Of a stretch of 64,000 nucleotides of DNA, positions 44,859-54,769 are shown in pieces; positions within the stretch are counted from its first letter, which is position 1; each line of letters starts with the position of its first letter. The position numbers were made by a program, and so were the translations under genes. The notes below the pieces were generated by a model that was given only the letters and a program-made list of their open reading frames with translations, did not search any database and was not told the DNA's origin. This DNA is from Serratia proteamaculans_D. Lineage in GTDB: Bacteria; Pseudomonadota; Gammaproteobacteria; Enterobacterales; Enterobacteriaceae. The DNA is taken from NCBI RefSeq assembly GCF_049959315.1, contig NZ_CP188201.1, one strand, 5' to 3'.

Positions 44859-46694
44859 ATGGAGCAAAACCCGCAGTCACAGCTAAAGCTACTTGTCACC
44901 CGTGGTAAGGAGCAAGGCTATCTGACCTATGCTGAGGTCAATGACCATCTGCCGGAAGATATCGTCGACTCCGACCAGATCGAAGACATCATCCAGATGA
45001 TTAACGACATGGGCATCCAGGTGCTGGAAGAAGCACCGGACGCCGATGACCTGATGCTGGCCGAGAACACCACCGATACCGATGATGATGCGGCTGAAGC
45101 GGCTGCTCAAGTGTTGTCCAGCGTTGAGTCTGAAATTGGCCGTACCACCGACCCGGTGCGCATGTACATGCGTGAAATGGGGACCGTTGAACTGCTGACG
45201 CGCGAAGGCGAAATCGACATCGCCAAGCGTATTGAAGACGGCATCAACCAGGTTCAGTGCTCAGTTGCCGAGTACCCGGAAGCCATTACCTATTTGCTGG
45301 AGCAGTACGATCGCGTCGAAGCAGGCGAAGCTCGCCTGTCCGATCTGATCACCGGCTTCGTCGATCCTAACGCGGAAGAAGACATCGCTCCTACCGCAAC
45401 GCACGTCGGTTCTGAGCTGTCGACCGAAGAGCAGAAAGATGACGAAGAAGAAGACGACGAAGACGAAGAAGAAGATGACAACAGCATCGATCCAGAGCTG
45501 GCTCGTCAAAAATTCGCCGATCTGCGCGATCAGTATGAAGCGACTCGTGTAGTCATCAAAAAGAACGGCCGCAGCCACGCCAGCGCAGCAGAAGAAATTC
45601 TGAAGCTGTCTGAAGTGTTCAAGCAGTTCCGCCTGGTGCCAAAACAGTTCGACTTCCTGGTCAACAGCATGCGCATCATGATGGACCGCGTTCGTACTCA
45701 AGAACGTATCATCATGAAGCTGTGCGTTGAACAGTGCAAAATGCCGAAGAAAAACTTTGTTACCCTGTTCTCCAGCAACGAAACCAGCGATACCTGGTTC
45801 GCAGCCGCACTGGCAATGGCCAAGCCATGGTCAGAAAAGCTGAAAGACGTCGCGGATGACGTGCAGCGCAGCCTGCAGAAACTGCGTCAGATCGAAGAAG
45901 AGACCGGCCTGACCATCGAGCAGGTGAAGGACATCAACCGTCGTATGTCTATCGGTGAAGCGAAAGCCCGCCGTGCGAAGAAAGAGATGGTTGAAGCCAA
46001 CTTGCGTCTGGTTATTTCTATCGCCAAGAAATACACCAACCGCGGTCTGCAGTTCCTGGATCTGATCCAGGAAGGCAACATCGGTCTGATGAAAGCGGTA
46101 GACAAGTTTGAATACCGCCGTGGTTATAAGTTCTCAACTTACGCCACCTGGTGGATCCGTCAGGCTATCACCCGCTCTATCGCCGACCAGGCGCGTACCA
46201 TCCGTATTCCGGTGCATATGATTGAGACCATCAACAAACTCAACCGTATTTCGCGCCAGATGCTGCAAGAGATGGGCCGTGAACCGACGCCGGAAGAGCT
46301 GGCTGAACGCATGCTGATGCCGGAAGACAAAATCCGCAAAGTGCTGAAGATCGCCAAAGAGCCGATCTCCATGGAAACGCCGATCGGTGATGATGAAGAT
46401 TCACATCTGGGCGATTTCATCGAGGATACCACCCTCGAGCTGCCGCTGGATTCTGCTACTTCAGAGAGCCTGCGCTCTGCCACGCACGACGTTCTGGCCG
46501 GCCTGACCGCCCGTGAAGCGAAAGTGCTGCGTATGCGTTTCGGTATCGATATGAACACCGACCATACGCTGGAAGAAGTGGGCAAACAGTTCGACGTTAC
46601 CCGTGAGCGTATTCGTCAGATCGAAGCCAAAGCGCTGCGTAAACTGCGTCACCCAAGCCGTTCCGAAGTGCTGCGTAGCTTCCTGGACGACTAA
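44859..46694 (+). CDS. rpoD: RNA polymerase primary sigma factor RpoD (sigma-70)
   Basis: The housekeeping sigma factor, 611 residues against 613 in E. coli. Region 1.1 begins MEQNPQSQLKLLVTRGKEQGYLTY. The non-conserved acidic insert (DDEEEDDEDEEEDDN) lies near residue 200. Regions 2.1-2.4 (LRLVISIAKKYTNRGLQFLDLIQEGNIGLMKAVDKFEYRRGYKFSTYATWWIRQAI by position, about 385-440), region 3 and the region 4 helix-turn-helix (LEEVGKQFDVTRERIRQIEAKAL) are all typical. The start at 44859 was chosen by homology; the upstream open frame has no ribosome site. In E. coli extra promoters inside dnaG feed this gene. Confidence 0.99.
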   Translation: MEQNPQSQLKLLVTRGKEQGYLTYAEVNDHLPEDIVDSDQIEDIIQMINDMGIQVLEEAPDADDLMLAENTTDTDDDAAEAAAQVLSSVESEIGRTTDPVRMYMREMGTVELLTREGEIDIAKRIEDGINQVQCSVAEYPEAITYLLEQYDRVEAGEARLSDLITGFVDPNAEEDIAPTATHVGSELSTEEQKDDEEEDDEDEEEDDNSIDPELARQKFADLRDQYEATRVVIKKNGRSHASAAEEILKLSEVFKQFRLVPKQFDFLVNSMRIMMDRVRTQERIIMKLCVEQCKMPKKNFVTLFSSNETSDTWFAAALAMAKPWSEKLKDVADDVQRSLQKLRQIEEETGLTIEQVKDINRRMSIGEAKARRAKKEMVEANLRLVISIAKKYTNRGLQFLDLIQEGNIGLMKAVDKFEYRRGYKFSTYATWWIRQAITRSIADQARTIRIPVHMIETINKLNRISRQMLQEMGREPTPEELAERMLMPEDKIRKVLKIAKEPISMETPIGDDEDSHLGDFIEDTTLELPLDSATSESLRSATHDVLAGLTAREAKVLRMRFGIDMNTDHTLEEVGKQFDVTRERIRQIEAKALRKLRHPSRSEVLRSFLDD

Positions 46695-46708
46695 GGTTTA
46701 GCTGCTCG

Positions 46709-46738
46709 CAAAAAACCCCGGCTTGCCGGGGTTTTTTA
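46709..46738. terminator. rpoD terminator
   Basis: AACCCCGGC (46714-46722) pairs with GCCGGGGTT (46725-46733) with a TT loop, A-run before and T-run after. It ends the rpsU-dnaG-rpoD operon and may also serve the convergent mug gene. Confidence 0.95.
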
Positions 46739-46758
46739 TTGCCTAAAATCCATCGGGC

Positions 46759-47238
46759 TTATTTCAACGCCAGGAACAGCTCGCGATAGCTCTCCGTAAG
46801 CTGCTCCAGCGTGGCACGGTTCAATCCGCTGGGGTTCGGCAGCACCCACACCTCAGTTTTACCGATCGTCATTTCCTGACGTCCCCAGGACGCATTACGT
46901 ACCCCAAAGGCACTGCTGAACGCCTGCTTACCCAAAATCGCCAGCGCACGCGGCTGGTAGCGCAGAATTTTTTCCTTTAACGCCTCACCACCGCTGAGCA
47001 GCTCGTCACGCGTCACCTCACTGGCCGCAACCGTAGGCCGCGCCACCAACGCAGTGATACCACAACCGGTATCCTGCAGCTGTTGCCATTGCTCCGGCGC
47101 TAACTGAGTGTCGGTAAAACCCGCCTGATGCACCACCTTCCAGAAGCGGTTACTGCCGTTAGCAAAGGGGTGGGCCGAGGACAGGCCCGGGTTGATGCCA
47201 CAAAACACAACCCGCAGGTTGGGTGCCAGGAGTTCCAT
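46759..47238 (-). CDS. mug: G/U mismatch-specific uracil-DNA glycosylase Mug
   Basis: Mug removes uracil and ethenocytosine from mismatches with guanine. The 159-residue product has the catalytic GINPGLSSA motif (Asn) and the intercalating LPNPSGLNR. MELLAPNLRVVFCGINPG gives the family start at 47238; an open frame extends to 47295 but that segment is not conserved. It lies between rpoD and the tRNA-Ile2 gene, as in E. coli. Confidence 0.95.
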   Translation of the reverse strand: MELLAPNLRVVFCGINPGLSSAHPFANGSNRFWKVVHQAGFTDTQLAPEQWQQLQDTGCGITALVARPTVAASEVTRDELLSGGEALKEKILRYQPRALAILGKQAFSSAFGVRNASWGRQEMTIGKTEVWVLPNPSGLNRATLEQLTESYRELFLALK

Positions 47239-47345
47239 AGGGTTCAAGAGTCCATTAAAGGGATTTACAGCGGTTATCGCAAAATCCGCCAGCAATTACA
47301 ACAGGCTAGAACTGCGCAGAAAAGCAACATACAGATGGTTAACAG

Positions 47346-47375
47346 TAGACCTGCGCCGGAGGATTACCGTATAAT
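47346..47375 (+). promoter_or_regulatory. tRNA-Ile2 promoter
   Basis: TAGACC (47346-47351) and a perfect TATAAT (47370-47375) are separated by 18 bp. The GC-rich discriminator CTCGCCGC follows, a feature of stable-RNA promoters under stringent control. The tRNA starts 10 bp past the -10 box. Confidence 0.75.
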
Positions 47376-47385
47376 CTCGCCGCTT

Positions 47386-47462
47386 GGCCCCTTAGCTCAG
47401 TTGGTTAGAGCACGCGACTCATAATCGCTTGGTCACTGGTTCAAGTCCAGTAGGGGCCACCA
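47386..47462 (+). tRNA. ileX: tRNA-Ile2 (CAU anticodon, lysidine-modified)
   Basis: A 77-nt cloverleaf with encoded CCA. The acceptor GGCCCCT pairs with AGGGGCC. The D arm is AGCTCAGTTGGTTAGAGC, and the anticodon CAT is at 47420-47422 within ACTCATAATC. The T arm contains TTCAAGT. The CAT anticodon with this body is the tRNA-Ile2 type whose C34 is turned to lysidine by TilS so that it reads AUA. It is not an elongator or initiator Met tRNA. The position beside mug matches E. coli ileX. Confidence 0.93.
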
Positions 47463-47488
47463 AATTTTAGCTGCTACAACAGCACATT

Positions 47489-47516
47489 AAGCCACTTCCT
47501 CAGAAGTGGCTTTTTT
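47489..47516 (+). terminator. tRNA-Ile2 terminator
   Basis: AAGCCACTTC (47489-47498) pairs with GAAGTGGCTT (47503-47512) around CTCA, followed by TTTT. It lies 26 bp after the tRNA. Confidence 0.92.
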
Positions 47517-47537
47517 GTTTTTTGCCCGTTAGTGCAG

Positions 47538-48254
47538 TCAGGTTTTTCCACTTTGCCGCTGGTGCGCCAGCTGTTCGGCGCGCAACAGGATTTCCTGCAG
47601 ATCGTCTTCGTCGATATCAAACAGTTCGCCCTGCATCAGTGCCTCATGCAAGTCGGCGCGGGTAATAGACACCGCATCGATCGGCAGATTGGCTGGTTTA
47701 GCCTCGGCTGTTGCCAGGGGGTGCGGGTAGCGTCGTCCGGCCAGGTTATTGAAGATAATCGCCAACACCGCCAATAACACCGAGTTCAGCAATACCGGAT
47801 ACAGCACAAAGCTATAACCCAATTGGTGAACGCCCGGCCCACCGAGGATCGCGGTCAGCGCGACCGCGCCGCCGGGAGGATGCAGGCAACGCAGTTTGAA
47901 CATTAACCCAATCGCCAATGCCGCCGCCACCCCACAGGCCAGGCCGGGATCGGCTATCAGCAGGCTGATGCAGACTCCCACCGCGGCGGCCGACATATTG
48001 CCACCAACAATAGACCATGGCTGTGCCAATGGACTGTTCGGCACGCCAAAAAGCAGCACGGCAGATGCCCCCATCGGCGCGATAAACCACAGGTTCACCT
48101 CACCCAGCACAAAATGGCTGATCCAGCCGGAAATCATCAGCCCCAATCCGGCGCCAACGCTGGAAAGAAATATCTCTTTTTTGCCTACGGCCAAGGGGTG
48201 CGGCCACAAACGTGCACACCCTAGTTTCAAACTCTCTATCCACTGCTGCTTCAT
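47538..48254 (-). CDS. HPP-family membrane protein
   Basis: A 238-residue protein of the HPP family, named for its conserved motif. It has about four to five hydrophobic segments and the sequences LWFIAPMGASAVLLFGVPNSPLAQPW and LHPPGGAVALTA (the HPP signature), then a soluble C-terminal tail. Some relatives are nitrite transporters in chloroplasts and cyanobacteria; the bacterial role is not settled. The start at 48254 (MKQQWIESLKLG) was chosen over 48335, whose first 27 residues are not membrane-like. It opens the accessory stretch after the tRNA. Confidence 0.82.
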   Translation of the reverse strand: MKQQWIESLKLGCARLWPHPLAVGKKEIFLSSVGAGLGLMISGWISHFVLGEVNLWFIAPMGASAVLLFGVPNSPLAQPWSIVGGNMSAAAVGVCISLLIADPGLACGVAAALAIGLMFKLRCLHPPGGAVALTAILGGPGVHQLGYSFVLYPVLLNSVLLAVLAIIFNNLAGRRYPHPLATAEAKPANLPIDAVSITRADLHEALMQGELFDIDEDDLQEILLRAEQLAHQRQSGKT

Positions 48255-48425
48255 GTTACTTCGCGCTGCCAAAATCAACTTAATGGCAACAAATATATCA
48301 CAGCGTCGACAACCCTCGCCCGCAGCACGGCTCACCGTTGAAATAACTTTCTGCTAACAGATTGATTTTTAGCCACTGCTCGTCAATTATCAAAGTTCGC
48401 ATCCCTTTGCCTTGAGGAAACCCCA

Positions 48426-49061
48426 ATGTCTCAGCCGATTGTCGAACTCTATACCGATGCCAACTTTTTCAGCCCATATGCCATGTCGGCGTTTATTACC
48501 CTGACGGAGAAAGGCATTCCCTTCACGGTTAAGCCGGTCGACCTGTCACAAGGGGAAAACAAAGCGGCAAGCTATGCAGCGCTGTCATTGACACGCAGAG
48601 TCCCTACGTTGGTGGTCGGCGAGTTTCAACTCTCGGAGTCCTCAGCGATTGATGAATATCTTGATGAGATCCACCCGGCCCACCCGGTGTATCCGCGCGA
48701 CGTTAAACAACGCGCCAAGGCTCGGGAAGTCCAGGCGTGGCTACGCAGCGATCTGCAGGGCCTGCGCACCGAACGCTCGACCGAGGCCGTTTTCGGCCAG
48801 GGCAAGTTTCCCCCGCTGTCCGCCGCCGCACAGGCTGACGCCAACAAGCTGATCGCCGCCGTCGAAAAACTGCTGAGCCACGGCCAGGATAATTTGTTCA
48901 GGGAATGGTGCATTGCCGATACCGATCTGGCGTTGATGCTCAATCGGCTGGTGATACACGGTGATGCGGTGCCGGAAAACATTCGCCACTATGCGCAAAA
49001 ACAGTGGCAACGTCCTTCGGTGCAGGCCTGGTTGGCGCTGCCGGAGAAAATGCACGGGTAA
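48426..49061 (+). CDS. yfcF: Glutathione transferase YfcF
   Basis: A 211-residue glutathione S-transferase-like protein close to E. coli YfcF (214 residues), which has GSH transferase and peroxidase activity. It has a thioredoxin-like N-terminal domain (LYTDANFFSPYAMSAFITL, cis-Pro in RVPTLV, and SESSAIDEYL for GSH binding). A helical C-terminal domain with CIADTDLALMLNRL follows. In E. coli the gene lies elsewhere in the chromosome. It is flanked by its own intergenic regions and appears to be monocistronic. Confidence 0.92.
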   Translation: MSQPIVELYTDANFFSPYAMSAFITLTEKGIPFTVKPVDLSQGENKAASYAALSLTRRVPTLVVGEFQLSESSAIDEYLDEIHPAHPVYPRDVKQRAKAREVQAWLRSDLQGLRTERSTEAVFGQGKFPPLSAAAQADANKLIAAVEKLLSHGQDNLFREWCIADTDLALMLNRLVIHGDAVPENIRHYAQKQWQRPSVQAWLALPEKMHG

Positions 49062-49066
49062 AAAAC

Positions 49067-49086
49067 CGGCGGCCACGACGCCGCCG
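49067..49086. terminator. Hairpin between yfcF and the permease gene
   Basis: CGGCGGC (49067-49073) pairs with GCCGCCG (49080-49086), followed by TTCTC and preceded by AAAAAA. On the minus strand it is followed by TTTTTTACC, so it probably ends the gab operon as well. Confidence 0.65.
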
Positions 49087-49131
49087 TTCTCAATTATCGA
49101 GAAACAACATCACTTCTTGAGGGAAGGCAAT

Positions 49132-50376
49132 TCACCATCCAGAGGGCAGATAGCCGAACAACGACGCAATGGCATACACCGCACTGCCCAGGTACAGCAA
49201 TATGATGCTTACCTGCAACAACGGGTGAGTGATCCAGCTGCACTGCCAGCGTGGCGTCTGGTCACCGAACTTGCGCGCCCCGCGCAGGATCAGCATCGGC
49301 ATAATCGACAGGATCACCCCGCTGAATACCCCGGCAAAATACAGTGCGTTAACGAATGACACCAGCCCGCTGTAAGCCAGCACGAAGGGGGGCAACACCA
49401 CCAGCATCAACACGCCGAAACGGCGCAGCGGCTGTTCGTCATTACCTAGTCTGAACTGGTCGAAAATATTGGTCAGGAAGCTGCCGCCCAGCCCCCAGTA
49501 AGAAGTCAGCATCGCGCACAGGGCAAAGATGTTGGCGGAGAAGAACGCCCATTGCCCCAACGCCTGGCCCCAGGAAATGGTCGCCACGTCAGAAATGCCA
49601 TCCAATCCGCTGAGCGCAATGACCGACATAGGTACCGCCGCCAGCAATACAAAGGTCACCGCCATACCGACCATAATCGCCTTGGGCAGCTGCTCCGGTT
49701 TGTCCGAGAAGCCGCGCGCCATTTCCGGCACGATATATTGCGCCGAGAAGCAGAACACCACCACGTTGAATACCGGCACCATAAAGCGCCAGTCACCGTC
49801 CAGCAGGTTTCGCATCTGGCTGGTATCTTTGAGCAGTGTGGCCGCCACCAATGCGGTCAGCATCACTACCATGCCGATACTGATAAACTTTTCGCCGCGG
49901 CCAATCGCCTTCAGCCCCAGGTACAACACCCCCGCCGCCGGTACGAAAAACAGCAGGCTGCCGATCGCCGGTGAGATACCAAACAGGGATTGCAGCAGTT
50001 TGCCGCTGCCGGTCATATAGGCGGTCAGCGCCCCGACGCTGTTAACGCAAACCGAGGCAAACATCAGCCAGGCCCCGATACCGCCGACATAACGTTTCGC
50101 CAGCCCGCTTAATTGCAGGTGCGCGCGGGTGCGCAGGGTGGATTCGGCGACATACAGCATGGTGATGGTGGTCAGGCTGCCGACCAGCACCAGCCAGAAC
50201 AACAGCGGTAAAAAACCCGCCTTGCTGGAGGCATAGGCGATAGACAGCACGCCGGCACCAATGTTGGTGCCGACAATCATCGCCACCCCTTCGAGGAAAC
50301 TCAGTGATTTGGTGGGTGCAGGTGCTCGCACCCCGGCGGCAAGCGCCGGAGAAATAGAGGTATTTTCAGCAGACAT
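49132..50376 (-). CDS. HAAAP-family amino-acid permease linked to gabDT
   Basis: A 414-residue membrane protein with about eleven hydrophobic segments. It resembles the aromatic/hydroxy amino acid permease family (Mtr, TyrP, SdaC): FLEGVAMIVGTNIGAGVLSIAYA near the N terminus has the typical GxxxGAGxL bend, and GLGGSFLTNIFDQFRLG appears later. E. coli gabDT uses GabP, an APC transporter of a different family. Here the linkage suggests uptake of GABA or a related amino acid, which is inference. It is the last gene of the operon, separated from gabD by 58 bp with a hairpin. Confidence 0.8.
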   Translation of the reverse strand: MSAENTSISPALAAGVRAPAPTKSLSFLEGVAMIVGTNIGAGVLSIAYASSKAGFLPLLFWLVLVGSLTTITMLYVAESTLRTRAHLQLSGLAKRYVGGIGAWLMFASVCVNSVGALTAYMTGSGKLLQSLFGISPAIGSLLFFVPAAGVLYLGLKAIGRGEKFISIGMVVMLTALVAATLLKDTSQMRNLLDGDWRFMVPVFNVVVFCFSAQYIVPEMARGFSDKPEQLPKAIMVGMAVTFVLLAAVPMSVIALSGLDGISDVATISWGQALGQWAFFSANIFALCAMLTSYWGLGGSFLTNIFDQFRLGNDEQPLRRFGVLMLVVLPPFVLAYSGLVSFVNALYFAGVFSGVILSIMPMLILRGARKFGDQTPRWQCSWITHPLLQVSIILLYLGSAVYAIASLFGYLPSGW

Positions 50377-50406
50377 ACAGCATCCTTTGTCTCCCGGCAG
50401 CCCAGG

Positions 50407-50434
50407 CCACCGGGATCGGTTAATTTCCCGGTGG
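50407..50434 (-). other. Intercistronic hairpin between gabD and the permease gene
   Basis: CCACCGGGA (50407-50415) pairs with TCCCGGTGG (50426-50434) with a 10-base loop, starting right at the gabD stop. No T-run follows on the minus strand, so it more likely stabilises the upstream mRNA or reduces readthrough than terminates fully. Confidence 0.5.
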
Positions 50435-51895
<1,461 letters not shown>

Positions 51896-51902
51896 GCACT
51901 CC

Positions 51903-53168
51903 TTATTGGGCCAGCGCGCGGGAAAGAATACCCAGCGCCTTGGTGAACTGGTCTTCAGGAATGGTCAGCGGATACAGGAAGCGGATCACGTTGCCATTGA
52001 CGCCGCAGCTCAGCAACAACAAGCCCTCTGCCAGCGCTTTCTGCTGCACCTGACGGGTAATCTCCGCCGAAGGCTTGCCGGTGGCGGGATCGTTGAACTC
52101 CACGGCTACCATCGAACCCTGCGCGCGGATATCCACGATCGCCGGGCTGGTCTGGCGCGCCTGCTGCAACACTTCCACCAAATGCTGGCCTAGGCGCTGC
52201 GAACGCTGGCACAGCTGCTCTTCTTCAATCACTTCCAATACCGCCAGCGCTGCCGCCACCGCCAATGGGTTACCGGCATAGGTACCGCCCAGCCCACCCG
52301 GAGCCGGAGCATCCATCACCTCGCTACGCCCTGCCACCGCCGACAGCGGCATACCGCCCGCCAGGCTTTTCGCCATGGTGATCAGATCGGGTTTCACACT
52401 GTAATGATCCATGGCGAACAGCTTGCCGGTACGGGCAAAGCCGGTCTGCACTTCGTCGGCAATCAGCAGAATGCCGTGCTCGTCACACAGCGTGCGCAGC
52501 GCTTGCATAAACTCGGCCGGTGCGATGTTGAAACCGCCCTCGCCCTGCACCGGCTCCAGCACGATGGCCGCAACCTGCTTGGGATCGATATCCGCTTTAA
52601 AAATGCGTTCCAGGCTGTTCATTGCATCCTCGGTGGTCACGCCGTACAACTCATTCGGGTACTGGCCGTGGAACACCGAGCCAGGGAATGGCCCAAAGCC
52701 CAGTTTGTAAGGCGCCACTTTGCCGGTCAGCGCCATGGTCATGTAGGTACGGCCGTGGAAACCGCCGCCAAAGGTGATAAGACCCGGGCGACCGGTATGA
52801 GCACGGGCAATTTTGACCGCGTTCTCTACCGCTTCGGCACCGGTGGTGAAGAAGGCGGTTTTACATGGGCCTTCAATTGGCGCGCGCTGATTGATGCGCT
52901 CCGCCAGCGTAACGTAGCTTTCGTAAGGAACAATTTGGTAAGCGGTATGGGTAAACGCCTTCAGTTGCTTTTCAATCGCGGCGATCACTTTCGGGTGACG
53001 GTGGCCGGTATTTAATACGGCAATACCCGAGGCAAAATCGATAACTTCATTGCCTTCGACATCCCACAGCGTGGCGTTCTCTGCACGCTCAGCGTAAAAA
53101 CCGCACATGACACCCACCCCACGTGGGGTAGCATCCTGACGACGTTGGTTCAATTCTGCGTTTTTCAT
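51903..53168 (-). CDS. gabT: 4-aminobutyrate-2-oxoglutarate transaminase GabT
   Basis: GabT moves the amino group of GABA to 2-oxoglutarate, yielding succinate semialdehyde. The 421-residue class III aminotransferase has FFTTGAEAVENAVKIAR, GGFHGRT, the DEVQTGFARTG Schiff-base region, and the PLP lysine in TMAKSLAGGMPLSAV. MKNAELNQRRQDATPRG at 53168 is preferred because a GGAGAG site precedes it; a longer open frame to 53222 runs into the regulatory palindrome. It heads the gabT-gabD-permease run. Confidence 0.95.
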   Translation of the reverse strand: MKNAELNQRRQDATPRGVGVMCGFYAERAENATLWDVEGNEVIDFASGIAVLNTGHRHPKVIAAIEKQLKAFTHTAYQIVPYESYVTLAERINQRAPIEGPCKTAFFTTGAEAVENAVKIARAHTGRPGLITFGGGFHGRTYMTMALTGKVAPYKLGFGPFPGSVFHGQYPNELYGVTTEDAMNSLERIFKADIDPKQVAAIVLEPVQGEGGFNIAPAEFMQALRTLCDEHGILLIADEVQTGFARTGKLFAMDHYSVKPDLITMAKSLAGGMPLSAVAGRSEVMDAPAPGGLGGTYAGNPLAVAAALAVLEVIEEEQLCQRSQRLGQHLVEVLQQARQTSPAIVDIRAQGSMVAVEFNDPATGKPSAEITRQVQQKALAEGLLLLSCGVNGNVIRFLYPLTIPEDQFTKALGILSRALAQ

Positions 53169-53204
53169 GTTGTTCTCTCCGGTCGGTGCCATCTGTACGT
53201 TTCG

Positions 53205-53218
53205 TTCACATTTGTGAA
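53205..53218. promoter_or_regulatory. Palindrome in the gabT/gabR divergent region
   Basis: TTCACA-TT-TGTGAA is a perfect inverted repeat located 37 bp before the gabT start, with outer GTTTC and GAAAC extending it. A TATAAT box (53251-53256) lies farther on toward the regulator gene. It may bind the MocR/GabR-type regulator or another factor; the TGTGA half also recalls CRP, but the spacing is wrong for it. Confidence 0.45.
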
Positions 53219-53289
53219 ACAATGACGTTTATTTACACAGGATGTGGCCCTATAATCTAGAGCCAGTTACGATTAATTGAGGGATCCAA

Positions 53290-54756
53290 TTGCGCTCACT
53301 GAGTGGCGACCTGTTGTTGCAACGTCTCGGCGAACAGCCCGAGGATAAGCTGCATAAGCGGCTCTATAATGCGATCCGCACCAGCATTCTGGACGGTAGC
53401 CTGCCGCCCTCCAGCCGCCTGCCCGCCTCACGCGATTTAGCGCAGGAGCTAAGCCTTTCACGTAACACCGTTTTAACCGTTTATGAACAACTGCTGGCGG
53501 AAGGATATGTTTTGGCACGCGCCGGAAGTGGCACATTCGTCGCCGAAACCGTGCCGGACAGTTGTTTATCCACTGCCAGCGCCCCTGCCGGCAGTGACGG
53601 AGAGCAACGACGTATTGAGCTGTCGGAACGCGGCGCTGCTTTGTTGCATCACGCCAGCGCCAGCCCGAAACAATGGGGCGCGTTTATCCCCGGCGTACCC
53701 GACGTTAATGCTTTCCCTCATCAGTTATTCAGCAAGATCCAGGCACGTATCAGCCGCCGCCCGGCCCCGCAGAAACTGACCTACAGCAACCAGGGCGGCA
53801 GCCCGGAATTACAACATGCGCTGGTAGATTATCTGCGCGTGGCGCGTTCGGTACGCTGTTCACCGGAGCAAATTCTGATTACCGAGGGCATCCATCAGGC
53901 AATAGATCTGGTGACGCGGCTGCTGTGCAATCCGGGCGACGACGCGTGGATAGAAGAGCCGGGCTATTGGGGGATCCGCAATATCCTGCGAATGAACGAC
54001 GTGAATATCTGCCCGCTGGAGGTTGATGAGGCCGGTATGGTACCGCCGGAGCAACCTACCGCTGCACCACGGTTGATATTTGTCACTCCGTCGCACCAAT
54101 ATCCGCTGGGTTCGGTGATGAGTCTGGCACGGCGACAACGCTTGCTGGCACTGGCACGCAACGGCGGCAGTTGGATCGTTGAGGATGACTACGACAGTGA
54201 ATTCCGCTTTTCCGGCCAGCCGATCCCGGCATTGCAGGGACTGGAAGCCGACGCACCGGTGATCTATATCGGCACTTTCAGCAAAACGCTGTATCCAGCG
54301 CTGCGGCTGGGTTACGTGGTGTTGCCAAAGCCACTGGTCGCGGCGTTGAAAACCGCCCATGCCGAGCTGTACCGCGGCGGTCATCTGCTGATCCAGACCG
54401 CATTGGCGCAGTTTATTCAGGAAGGCCATTACACCGCGCATATTCGCCGCATGCGGTTGCTGTATGCCCGCCGCCGGGCATTTCTGACCGCATTGATCGA
54501 ACAGCATCTGGGCAAGCAGGCGTTGAGTGAGTTCAACAACAACGCCGGCCTGCACCTGATCCTTAACCTGCCGGACGAGGCGGACGACGTGGCGATCGCC
54601 GCCGCCGCCAACCAACGCGGCGTGCTGGTGCGGCCGCTGTCGCGCTACTACATGTTGCCTAACCATCGCCGCGGCCTGCTGATGGGGTTTGCCTGCGTGC
54701 CGGAAGAACAAATGGCCGCCGCCTTTACCCTGCTGTTGGAATGCATCCGTCCCTGA
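53290..54756 (+). CDS. MocR/GabR-type PLP-dependent transcriptional regulator
   Basis: A 488-residue chimera of a GntR-type winged helix-turn-helix (residues about 15-85; LYNAIRTSILDGSLPPSSRLPASRDLAQEL by position) and a fold-type I aminotransferase domain. The PLP-binding lysine is in YIGTFSKTLYPALRLGY. GabR of Bacillus subtilis, the model member, senses GABA and PLP to activate gabTD. The divergent placement beside gabT suggests the same role here. The start codon is TTG at 53290, with GAGGG six bases upstream. Confidence 0.88.
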   Translation: MRSLSGDLLLQRLGEQPEDKLHKRLYNAIRTSILDGSLPPSSRLPASRDLAQELSLSRNTVLTVYEQLLAEGYVLARAGSGTFVAETVPDSCLSTASAPAGSDGEQRRIELSERGAALLHHASASPKQWGAFIPGVPDVNAFPHQLFSKIQARISRRPAPQKLTYSNQGGSPELQHALVDYLRVARSVRCSPEQILITEGIHQAIDLVTRLLCNPGDDAWIEEPGYWGIRNILRMNDVNICPLEVDEAGMVPPEQPTAAPRLIFVTPSHQYPLGSVMSLARRQRLLALARNGGSWIVEDDYDSEFRFSGQPIPALQGLEADAPVIYIGTFSKTLYPALRLGYVVLPKPLVAALKTAHAELYRGGHLLIQTALAQFIQEGHYTAHIRRMRLLYARRRAFLTALIEQHLGKQALSEFNNNAGLHLILNLPDEADDVAIAAAANQRGVLVRPLSRYYMLPNHRRGLLMGFACVPEEQMAAAFTLLLECIRP

Positions 54757-54769
54757 ACGCGCTCTTCCA

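Noticed and set aside
45430..45485. Acidic repeat tract in rpoD as a possible microsatellite
   Set aside because: The acidic insert is a normal feature of the non-conserved region of proteobacterial sigma-70.
47420..47422. CAT anticodon read as a methionine tRNA
   Set aside because: Body sequence and position next to mug match the tRNA-Ile2 gene ileX, whose C34 becomes lysidine.
53200..53221. CRP site before gabT
   Set aside because: The TGTGA half is present but the partner is 2 bp away instead of 6 bp, so it does not fit the CRP consensus.
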